DNA of 64,000 nt from Linepithema humile (lineage: Eukaryota > Arthropoda > Insecta > Hymenoptera > Formicidae), in contig NC_090132.1 in assembly GCF_040581485.1 (NCBI RefSeq), forward strand, positions 5,715,001 through 5,779,000, written 5' to 3'. Below are positions 14,301 through 26,300 of this stretch, piece by piece. Numbering within the stretch: the first letter of the stretch is position 1; each line of letters begins with the position of its first letter. The notes beneath the pieces were generated by a model. That model searched no databases. It had not been told where the DNA came from and worked only from the letters and a program-made list of their open reading frames with translations. The translations under genes were made by a program, and so were the position numbers.

Positions 14301-17300
14301 TCCTTTATTAGTCTAAATAGTGTAAATCTGTGTACTCGCGCATAACCGTCCATCAATGCTTGTTTCAGCGACATCGACGACGTCAGCACGGACATTCTCC
14401 ATCTGGATATATGGTGAGTGTTCAATCAATTTTTTTAAGCAATGTTTGAGCATTAAAGAAACAAACTTTCGCTAATATATTGTCTTAAAATTTCTAAAAC
14501 TTTTAACGGAATTATTATTTGATAAAGGATAATTAATCACATAACTGTTACAACTTGAATAAAAATTTTTACATAAATACGTAAAAGTTTTAATCAGGCG
14601 AGTTTGCGCTGATAATTTTTAGGGACCACGACGACGAGTCCTCGGTGTTCGACGCGGTAATCAAACTCAATGAAGTGAGAGGCGTGAAAGGACTCGGACG
14701 ATTTTTCAAACAAATCGCGCAAAGTGCTAGAACTGGAAGTCAAGATGACTTTCTAGGTTGTGTGAACATTCCTCTAGTGGTAATTATTTTATTCATAATT
14801 CAATCATTATCGAACTTTGGCATTTTAACGCTGGGCGGAATTTTCATAAATTTAACTTGTAAAAATAAAATTTGAAATTAAAAAAATAATTACAAATTTT
14901 AAATTTAGAGGAAGGTGTTAAAAATAGGTCGATTTTGGCCCATGGTGTGGAACCAAAACTACAAATGGTTTCTTATAGATTTTATACCGTAGAATCACGT
15001 GGTAAAGTCTATTTTCCTCTAGACAGCGGGAAAAGTACGGAAATATTGAAAAAAAAGACCATGAAAAATCCAATTTCCCGTATAAGTCAGAGAATAGCCG
15101 CCGAATGAATCCCTTGCTCCGTATAAACTCCAAGCAATTATTATAGCTGTGCGACAGAGACGCGTCCGGTGCAAGAAAAATTATAATATCTAATTCTCAA
15201 TATACCAGCGCTGTCAGAGCGATCATTGACGTCGTACAGTCAGAGAATAGCCGCCGAATAATTCCCTTGCTCAGTATAAACTCCAAGCAATTCTTATATC
15301 TGTGCGACAGAGACGCGTCCAGTTCAAGAGAAATTATAATATCTAATTGTCAATATAGGAGCGCTGTCAGAGCCATCATTGACGTCGTACGGTCAGAGAA
15401 TAGCCGCCGAATAATTCCCTTGCTCAGTATAAACTCCAAGCAATTCTTATATCTGTGCCAGAGAGACACCTCTTGTGCAACAGAAATTATAATATCTAAT
15501 TCTCAATATGGCAGCGCTGTCAGAGCGATCATTGACGTCGTACAGTCAGAGAATAGCCGCCGAATAATTCCCTTGCTCAGTATAAACTCCAAGCAATTCT
15601 TATATCTGTGCGACAGAGACGCGTCCAGTTCAAGAGAAATTATAATATCTAATTGTCAATATAGGAGCGCTGTCAGAGCCATCATTGACGTCGTACGGTC
15701 AGAGAATAGCCGCCGAATAATTCCCTTGCTCCCTATAAACTCCAAGCAATTATTATATCTGTGGCAGAGAGACACCTCTTCTACAACAGAAATTATAATA
15801 TCTAATTGTCAATATAACAGCACTGTCAGAGCGATCATTGACGTCGTACAGTCAGAGAATAGCCGCCCAATAATTCCCTTGCTCAGTATAAACTCCAAGC
15901 AATTCTTATATCTGTGCGACAGAGACGCGTCCAGTTCAAGAGAAATTATAATATCTAATTGTCAATATAGGAGCGCTGTCAGAGCCATCATTGACGTCGT
16001 ACAGTCAGAGAATAGCCGCCCAATAATTCCCTTGCTCAGTATAAACTCCAAGCAATTCTTATATCTGTGCGACAGAGACGCGTCCAGTTCAAGAGAAATT
16101 ATAATATCTAATTGTCAATATAGGAGCGCTGTCAGAGCCATCATTGACGTCGTACGGTCAGAGAATAGCCGCCGAATGATTTCCTTGCTGAGTATAAACT
16201 TTAAGCAATTATATCTGTGCAACAGAGACACGTCTCCTACAACAGAAAGGAGGATATTAAAAATAGGTCGATTTTGGCCCATGATGTGAAACCAAAACTA
16301 CAAATGGTTTCTTATAGATTTTATACCGTAGAATCACGTGGTAAAGTCCGTTTTCCTCTAGACAGCGGAAAAAGTACGGAGAAATTGAAAAAGACCATAA
16401 AAAATGCAATTTCTCGTATAATAACACATGTACTTATAGATGTACTTGAGTGAACAGAAGTGTGCAAGCTTTTTTCTTGTGGACATATGTTTTTCTTTCA
16501 GCCGTGATTTGTGTTGAATACACATAATGCAATATGTGAATGATACGTACATTGCTGTATGATACGTACAAAATTGACAATTAGATATTATAATTTCTCT
16601 TGCAGGAGACATATCTCTCTGGCACAGATATAATAATTGCTTGGAGTTTATACTAAGAAAGGGAATCATTTGGGGACTATTCTCTGACCGTACGACGTCA
16701 ATGATGGCTCTGACAGCGCTGCCATATTGACAATTAGATATAATAATTTCTGTTGCACGAGAGGTGTCTCTCTGGCATAGATATAAGAATTGCTTGGAGT
16801 TTATACTGAGCAAGGGAATTATTGGGCGGCTATTCTCTGAACGTACGACGTCAATGATGGCTCTGACAGTGCTGCTATATTGACAATTAGATATTATAAT
16901 TTCTGTTACACGAGATGTGTCTCTGTCGCACAGATATAATAATTGCTTGGAGTTTATACAGAGCAAGGGAATTATTCGGCGGCTATTCTCTGACCGTACG
17001 ACGTCAATGATGGCTCTGACAGCGCTGCTATATTGACAATTAGATATTATAATTTCTGTTGCACGAGATGTGTCTCTCTCGCACAGATATAATAATTGCT
17101 TGGAGTTTATACAGAGCAAGGGAATTATTCGGCGGCTATTCTCTGACCGTACGACGTCAATGATGGCTCTGACAGCGCTGCTATATTGACAATTAGATAT
17201 TATAATTTCTGTTGCACGAGATGTGTCTCTCTCGCACAGATATAATAATTGCTTGGAGTTTATACAGAGCAAGGGAATTATTCGGCGGCTATTCTCTGAC

Positions 17301-20300
17301 CGTACGACGTCAATGATGGCTCTGACAGCGCTGCTATATTGACAATTAGATATTATAATTCCTTTTGCACGAGACGTGTCTCTTTCGCACAGATATAAAA
17401 CGGACTTTACCACGTGATTTTACGGTATAAAATCTATAAGAAATTATTTGTAGTTTTGGTTCCACACGATAGGCCAAAATCGACTTATTTTTAACATTCT
17501 CCTTTGAACTTAGTTATTCAGAGTAATTATTATTATTGAATAATTTTGTAAACATTTTTTTGCATTATATATTTTAAATAATATTGCAATAATTGGATGG
17601 TATGAAAATATGGTATGCACATATTAAAGTTAAAGTTGTAGAACAGATATATACAAGCATATGTGGTGATTACATAGGATATTCCGAGCACTGGAGTAGA
17701 TCAGTGGTACAAACTTGAGGCACGGACACAAAGGAGTAATATCCAAGGTAGAATCAGACTGAAATTATGGTTGTCGACGAGGGAGGACCGTGGAACATCC
17801 GAGGAAGATAATTGGGGTGAACTAAGGCAACAGGAAAGGCTGTACACAGTTTTCCTTAATCATGAAATGAACAAACAAGGGGTACGCATAATTGTGTAAC
17901 ACGAATATATCCGATCTACGTGGAAATCGTGTTTATATAATAGATTATTCACGTAACAGCGTTATAAATTTTCATGCGATATAATACAGTATACCGTGCT
18001 TTCACATTTATTAAACATGTAACATGAAATCGTGTTATAAATTTTAAATAAATATTGCTCTAAAATTCTAAAAAGAAATAAAAGATAAATAATTTAGTAA
18101 CCTTAAACTTTTCCGCGTTCTAATATTAAAAAAGAAAAATTGTTTTTATTTAATTACATATAAAATAATATCGTACTTTTATTAAATTAATATATGTAAA
18201 AAGAATATATGCATTGCGTTTTGAGATAATACTATCGATCATTCATTTATTAAAACATTAGTAAGGCATATTTTTATACGCACGTGCGTATTCTTTAGGA
18301 AGACTTCATTGGAGAATTACCGCAAACCGCACTGACAATCCTACACCAACACGCGGTGCAAGGTGATGTCACTGAATTACAGCAGTCCGTGATAAGGTGG
18401 GTGGCGAGTTCCAGACAATCCGCCGTCGATCCACGAATGCTTCATCGTCTTTTGCAGGTAATTTCAGCAACCGCATTATTACATTTTGTTGTCTTACACG
18501 CAACAATATTACTAATATATAATGTGTAACAAATAATAATTATAAGTTTAAATTGCATTTTAAATTTAGGAACTTGACAATCGATGGCATACTGAAACTC
18601 TGTCGCGCGACGCAGAACAATGTCTGGCGGATTCCTTCAATGATTTCTTGGAGGTGTCTTTAAAAAAGGTCAGACAACATCGAGTCCTCTATCCGCCTTT
18701 ACATAGACCGACTATATCGAAGCTGGATTACTTGCTTAGGTAAATCAATGTCTTCATAAAAATAACGATAAATATATTATGTAATTGTGAAAATATTAAA
18801 AAATTAATTATGATAAAAAGTAGGTGAAAAATAATTTTTCAAGATTTGAGTGATGTAATTAATGCATAAAATGATATGAATAATTGTTATATAGATGCTT
18901 GGGACTTCTATCAAATACAAAGGCTTTTCGAACTTGTTGCCCCTTTAATAAGGAAATCCGAGGAGAGATCATCACCGCTCTTAGAAAGGGAACTCTTGAG
19001 TGGTAAATTAATTTCTTATAAAAATGTTAATTGAAACAACAGCGTTTATTAATTTTTTTAAAGTATCTTAAAACATAATTAGTAAAGAAAAGAGAGAGAA
19101 TTTTTATTTGACTTAATTGGCTTTTCGCAGGTACGAAGATACCAGACAACAAACGATGTGTCACGATCAGGAACCTGATCAAGACATCGACCGAGTTTTG
19201 CAAGATTTCACGAACTTGGTAACCGCATTATTGGTCGATCTGGAACAGGGACTTTTATATTATAATTGTCTCTTTGAAAGGTAAGTTTCTCGAGAATTTG
19301 CATCAAGAGTCGATATAAAATTTAAACTAGAAAATAGTATACTTAACAACATCAGAAGACTATAGAAATCCAAAAAAGTATACTAAATTATTTAATATTT
19401 TTTTTATTATTCTTTAAATCCATTAATAATATGTTTAGTAATATTTTGTGAGAAATAACATTATTGCACAAATTTGAAGATTGCGAAGACTATGACAAAT
19501 GTATTCTAATACATATAATTTATAAATATTTTTTGACAAGACAAATAATTTGTCTAACGATACATTAAACTTGTGTTTCAGCACAAATGGTGTGCCATAT
19601 TTCTCTGCAGTTTATAAGCAATTGGAAAAGCTGGTAAGAATGCAAGTGACAAAAATGTTCCTTGTGAACGGACAATAAAAGACTTATATAAATAAGTTTT
19701 CACTTGTAATCTTGCAACGATGTCGCGTCAAAGACACACTGTCACATAACACATCATTATTTTTTATTCACTGTGTCGTCAAGCTGGATGTGCTATGTTT
19801 GGCTTTAAACGCTTTATTCGAGACGTCGATCGTGCTTACAAAAAAGATCCCATAATTTTTTTAAAGCTGTTATTTGAGAACAAAAACACCAAGTATATTT
19901 AAAAAATTGAAGATTTTAAACTATCATTTAATTCAACAGAATATTAAAATTACTTATAAATAAATCCGGTCGACGTCCTTGCATTGAAATGACAATACAT
20001 ATTACCGTTTATATATAGAGTGTCCCAAATATATATTTATACACTTTTATAAAGATATTTGAATAGAGGTCAAAGATTAACTGTGCGTTATGTTGTACAA
20101 TTAATGATAATTTACAAATCAATAAAAACGAATCATAAAATAATTAAAATTGTAGTAATGTTGTACTGGACACGCTGTAAATAAACTAGTCGCAGTGACC
20201 TGAAGGCCAGGTTGAGAAAAAGCGACAACGAATTATAAGTGTCCATCAGGTCAGCGCGATTTTACTGTACACGAGATGTTTGTCCATAGCTGGCGGAACA

Positions 20301-23300
20301 CGTGGCGAAACACATGGAGAACACTTCCGAGGTACTTTTTTCATCGCCACCACAAAATATTAAACTTTCTTTCTCTCTTTCTCTTTCTTTTTTTCTGTCT
20401 CTCTCTTCTCACCTTACTATTACTCTCTCTTCAACTCTTCGAATTTCCTGCAAACTATCGAAATTATCGTCGTACGTCCGTCGTATTTTTATCTGCATAT
20501 TCATTGAAGAGTTGATTATTGATTGAAAAATTTATTTTTTGTGAAATAGTATAGCTATAATATATCCTATAGCTATACTATGGTATATACAAAATAAATA
20601 ATGAAAGTAGTAGAAGTATGAGTATGCAGTTAAAAAAACAAATGTCGTCGAACTAATAAGTAATTGCTGAATACATTTTATTGTATGTATATTATTTATA
20701 TATTAATTTCGAGATGATGAATCTATTTCGTTTGGTAAACCAAGCTCGCGACTTTATAGAACCTGAATTTTTATATACATAGTTTTTTGACACAAAAAGA
20801 GCACATTTTCTCAACTATATACACACATATATACAAAATAAATACCCACAAACTGCACAGGACGGGCAATAGTGTGCCAATTAAAATAACTCCATTTGAC
20901 ATTGCTATACGTTACGGATATTATCAAGAGATGCGTTTTGCGCCAATTATATGCAGCAATACATAAATATATTTTACAACGCTTTAATTGTCTCAGGAAT
21001 TTGTTGCGCCAATTTCAGCGTCTTAATTATTACATCAAACATGCACGTTTCAGTGTCATCTAATCGTCAGCGATATGATTGCGCTTTTTTGCTCTTCCGT
21101 TATGCACAAGTCAACGTCGAATTTTCTTCGCCTTACAGTCAGATCAGACGGCGATGCACACTACTGCCTCGTGCAATTTACCGTTCGTTGGTCCTTTATT
21201 TCCCGCCGTTGGTGTACATTCCTCCTTTGCAATACAGTAATTTTTACGAGTAAAAATTATCGCATGTTGCATGCTTCTATCTGGACCACTAGTGAGATAC
21301 AGCTGCATTTGACACATAACGATTGCATGCGCTCGCCAATTTAGCAAATGACGCACTTCTCATTTGCTTTTATGCATTTACTTCTAACGGCGGTATAAAT
21401 GGTTTTCGCATTAGTTGCGAATTTGATAACGGTTATAGTTTCACAAAAATTGTCGTTCTTAAAATTTGTTCAAATTTCTTGTATATAGATTATATTATCG
21501 TTTGGAAAACTTACTGTGTCTAATCAAGACTATAAATTTAGTAACATAGTAAAATAATATGGTTGACAATCGATTATATGTTTTTATTATAATACTCTTT
21601 TATATGGTATTTATATTGCTAAGATATTTTCAAATCTAAATTGGTATTGGAAAATAATTCAATTTTTGTTGCCAAAAATTTTAAAGATAAAAAGATTTCC
21701 AACAGTATAAAGTACATTTTTCTTATTAAACTAACATTTTGTAAAGTGAATAAGAATATCAAAGATGCGTGATTTACATTTTTTTGCACTTCCAGGAATG
21801 CCTTCACTCATCCTCAATTTCAACGTTTTTCGCGAAAGTCTTGATTAAATTTATTCTCTAGACGCCATAAAACTCTGTTCCCTCGCAAAAGTTTCCTTCG
21901 CAAGGATTGAAGTTGAATTTGTTCCGCAGAAAAATTCAAGTTGAAAGCTTGATTAAGGCTCCATGCTTATCGATCCAATCACATCCACTCGTTCTATCGA
22001 GAATTAAATTCGATCGCATTGAATTAAATCAAAGTTAAACGCAGATTTTTGCTTTTAATAAAATTACACTTTTGTCTGCGCATTTGATTCACCAAATGTT
22101 ACGCTAGTTATGAAACTGGAAACTATTGTGATAGTTCTCGCGGGTAAGTTGTACACTGTTACAACGCAGGAGAGAATACTTGAAACTTTCCGAGCATTTG
22201 GTGCGTATCTTGTTTTTTTCGACTAATGCTCTTCTCCAGACAGTTTGTCGTCGAGATACTCCAGAAGTTTTGTAATGTCGACCGTCTGTTGCGTGTACGA
22301 GCGCAATTCCCGTTTATCCCTGTTAACAACATCACCAGACGACATTCGGCGTCTCTCTCGAGACCTCTTTCTCGAGTAAAGTCGCAGAACGTCACACATC
22401 AGCGACCCGTATGCAACACGAGAATTTACCGCGACATACAAGATTGAACTTTAATGGCTTCACATACAAATTTCGTCAAGACCGCAAATCCTCTAGGATT
22501 TACGAAGCGGCATTTAAGCGATGCATACATGATCCAACAAATTGCTACACTGGATTATACATATACAGGGTAGCGCATGAAATTAGTTTCGGCAAATTTT
22601 GTAATTAATTGATATCAAGACATAATCTTTCATTAAACCATAAAACAATAGTTAGTACAAAGAAATATTAAAGTTTATCGCTATTTTTTCATATCTCTTT
22701 ACATATCATATACATATAATTACGTATTGGATACAAATAAATATTAAAATAAAAATTATAACATACATATTTAGACTTAAAATAGAAGCTATTCTATAAA
22801 TATTTATGTTTCTTAATATTTGAAGTTTAGACAAACTGTTGGATTATATATAAATTGTTATATATGATTGTGTACAGAGTATTTCAAAAAGGCATGTACA
22901 CCTTTTTAACACAACTTTATTTATTTCCTCTTTTTTCGATGAGAACTTGATTTCAACTATAATAGTTATCTGAGTAGCTAATTTTGATGCGCAATTGTAA
23001 TTTGGACATATTTTAATGCGATGTGTCAAAAATATTACCGTAAAATACAATAACGTTGCTTAAATATATATATATAAGAAGTAATACTTTCTCCGCTTGA
23101 GTGATTGACTGTATCATTAAAGAAATCGTGTGTAATTGAAACGCTCGCCTTCGCAGATGCATAACGAGCTTGGTGCAAGAGTCACTACTGCTTGTCTACA
23201 ACTGCATCAAAATAGAGACGAAGAATATGTTCTGCCACCCGGTGCCGAGATAGGGACACCGATATTCGAGCTTTATCTGGCACTCCAAGATTTCGTAACG

Positions 23301-26300
23301 TAAATCTCATTAATGTTATATCAATTAACTTTTACATAAAATTATCTTTTAGAATAAATGTTTGACATATTATTTTAATATAATTTTATTGTAGCTTATA
23401 ATGCTTTGCTTTTATAACATTAAAATACTTTTCAATACAACTATTTTAAATAATGTTTACATTACTTAGCATGAAGGACAATTTACCGCAATCGGACCAT
23501 AAAACTTTGGCGATCTGCAAATATCACGAATGGTTCAGACCAGCTATCGACAAATGGCTGGATTTGGCGAAACTCAAGGCAATTCAAAGAGTACGAAGAG
23601 CCGCGGAACTCGATCGGATCTGCACTGGGGAGTATTTCGTTAAGCATTGTACATCGGCGATCGACGCCACCGCGTGCTTTTATCAGGTAATTTTGTCAAA
23701 TTTCTTTATTTTTAAAATTAAATTGAATTATAAACAATAATGAAAAATAATAATAATTACTATTGTGTTATAAAATTGATTTTATAATATTATACATTTT
23801 CTATTAATATAATATATAGATTAAAGAATTCTGGAAGAAACTGGCGTGGCCGGATCAGGTTGGATCTTATAACTTTGTGTTAAAAGTCGTTGACGTAAGT
23901 AATCGCAATTGTTCTTTAATAGCTTTGACATTTAAATTACATCAATTATTTGGACAAAAGTATTGTGTACAAATTTTCAATAATTCTGCAATACTTAATA
24001 TCGCTTATATGTAATTTATAAAATTTTACTATCAATTTAAAACTTGCCTTTTTTAATAGATACGGAAATGAATTATAATGATTTATAACATGTAATAAGA
24101 TTATCTGCATCTTTGAATGTGTCTCATAGTGTGTAAACTCATAATTATGCCATAGGCGATATGCAGTTCCGCGGCTTACTATGCAGAGATAACGCATCAA
24201 AAGCTGGCGGATAGCGGATATTATGAAGAGCATACACCGTATAAGACCACAGATGAGGTAATCGCTCAGGTAGAGATTGCTTCGCTTAGTATAAACAGTA
24301 GTTCCCGCTTCGCGAAATAGTTTTGTCAAGCAACTCGTGCTGCAGATATTAGATGCAGTTACAACTTTGCACGACAAGCGAAGCATGATACGTTATACAG
24401 CATAAGTATACTTATTAGCGCTGGCTTATGTAAAAAGCATATCAAAATTTATATATTATTTATACGTATGTTCCGAAATAATCAGGGCTATAAATTTTTT
24501 CAATGTTTTTGCATCGTAGAATTAATAAATCTATAAATTCTAGAATTTTCTTGAGTTTATGTATTTTTTATTCTTCCGTCTTTAAAAGAGTTGTAAAATT
24601 AATAGCGATAGATATACATTTTTGAAAATACTGTGAACGTGAAATGTATGAACGGTTTGACAAGTTGTGAATTTGATGCTTAATTATTAACTGATAATTC
24701 ACTCTGTTTTCAGATGTGCGTAGCTATCAACGGTCTCGAATATGTGAGAAGATGGCTGTTGACTTTGGGCGAAGAACTACGCGTGGAACAAATCTTGACG
24801 GCTTTGGAAAATCAAGCCGGTGAATCTGCTCGAATACAGTGGCGAAACGCTTTAATAACACCGTTGGAGCAAACTCCTGGGCAAATGTTGCTCTTCATAA
24901 ATCAGATAGTCTCGCGAATCGGAACGAAGGTATGAGAAATTCGACATGGATGTAAATGAAGTAAAATAAAAATTACCTAAGCTTTAAATTGGATTTCTAA
25001 AGTGACGCAATTATAATTCTTTTTGTTGTATAATTTATAGCTTTGTTATATGTATATATTCTATACATAAATATTATATATATTTTTTGTTATCGCTATC
25101 TAAATCAATCAACTCGTTATTTTTTAAAAAGGTTACCAGGTCGGCGCAGTGTAATTTACTTTTTACGTTTAAATTATCGCTAGCGTTTATTAGTCTGCGA
25201 GTATAATTATTGTTGCTGATAAAATCGCTGTGGCCATCAATGATTGTGCTAGCAAACGTATACTGTAAAGTTACGCGATCATAATTCGTATTGTATTATA
25301 CAACATGCGAGTGAGAATACATTTGTCATGGAAAATCAAAATAGTTGCTTGCAATTTTCCAAATAATTTTATTTATTTGATTTACAGATGAGACCACCTC
25401 TAAAGAAAGCGATGTTTCACTTGGCTTGGTCTCCTGACAGTTTACCGACCACAGAGGCCATAGCACCTCTTGTGGAATATTTAGATGTTCACTTGGTGGC
25501 ACTTAATTCAGCTCTACTCGTCGCGAATTTCAATCGCATTCTCCAAGATGTTTGGGAGGTGATTCTTAGTGAATTGAGTAATCAAATGGATGGAAATGCC
25601 GAGGTAATTATATTTTTATAAACTAAATTATATTTATAAACTAAATTATAAACAATAAAATAATTTGCAGGATAAACCAGCAATGTTTTATGAAAGATTG
25701 CACGAAGCGCTTGATTTATTAGTGAGATTCTTTAACTCTGACGACAAAGGCTTGCCTCTGGAATTGTTACGTCGTCAAAGTTTCATGAACGCGGAAGAGC
25801 GTCTTCAGTATCATAAAATGGACACGACCTTCTTGATCGATCGATATTATCAGCAACGCCTTCTGGTAAAATATGCAATAATCATTATAAATAATTAATA
25901 AGTGTCCCAAAACTAAGTATATTTATTTTTAGGATCAATTAAACGTAGCTAGCTATGAATATGGAGTTTTGACGGTGCGGGCTTATCTGAATCACGATTC
26001 TCTTTGCGTCGAAGTGATAAATGCCAGAGACGTGATACCATTAGACCCGAATGGATTTAGCGATCCTTTCGTGATAATCGAATTGCTGCCACGACGCATG
26101 TTCGAGCATTGCGCCGAACAACAGACTAATGTCAAAAAGAAAACTCTAAATCCCATGTTTGATGAATGTTTTGAATTGTGAGTATATTATCTCACGTCAT
26201 ATATTTAATCTTTATTTTCCAAATAATATATTTAGAAGCTTGTTAATTGATTTGGCATTTATTTTATATTAATAAACATATAACATAGTTTAATATTTAT

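Larger units (their letters stand above)
14907..17505. mobile_element. Composite inverted-repeat element with 153-bp tandem arrays, in a stac-like intron
   Basis: The left end module (14907-15087) recurs in the same orientation at 16246-16422 and inverted at about 17398-17505. Words such as AATAGGTCGATTTTGGCC, ACCAAAACTACAAATGG and GAATCACGTGGTAAAGTC are shared. Between the modules lie 153-bp tandem repeats: about 7.5 units in plus orientation (15088-16245) and about 5.4 units inverted (16572-17397). The whole can fold into a hairpin with an arm near 1 kb. No transposase was seen, so it is probably a non-autonomous DNA element or a pair of nested or head-to-head copies. Target duplications are not clear. 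It lies wholly inside the intron 14780-17677 and leaves both splice sites intact. Confidence 0.8.
19634..23156 (+). other. Long intronic stretch of the stac-like gene around the microexon
   Basis: Apart from the microexon 20290-20331 the stretch is non-coding for the host gene. It holds a possible small element 20017-20179 (AGAGTGTCCC at one end, GGACACGCTGT at the other), a perfect hairpin 20546-20581, a pyrimidine-rich tract at 20368-20435, and a GC-richer block at about 22130-22440 with open frames on both strands. None of these frames could be assigned. Confidence 0.5.

Noticed and set aside
16217..16453. Separate small protein over the middle end module
   Set aside because: It is part of the repeated end module in another frame, with no independent support.
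14907..17505. CRISPR-like array
   Set aside because: The repeat unit is 153 bp without short direct repeats and unique spacers, the setting is an insect intron, and the arms are inverted.
21075..21356. Overlapping frames on both strands
   Set aside because: Open on both strands with no splice borders or likeness; fits GC-richer non-coding DNA.
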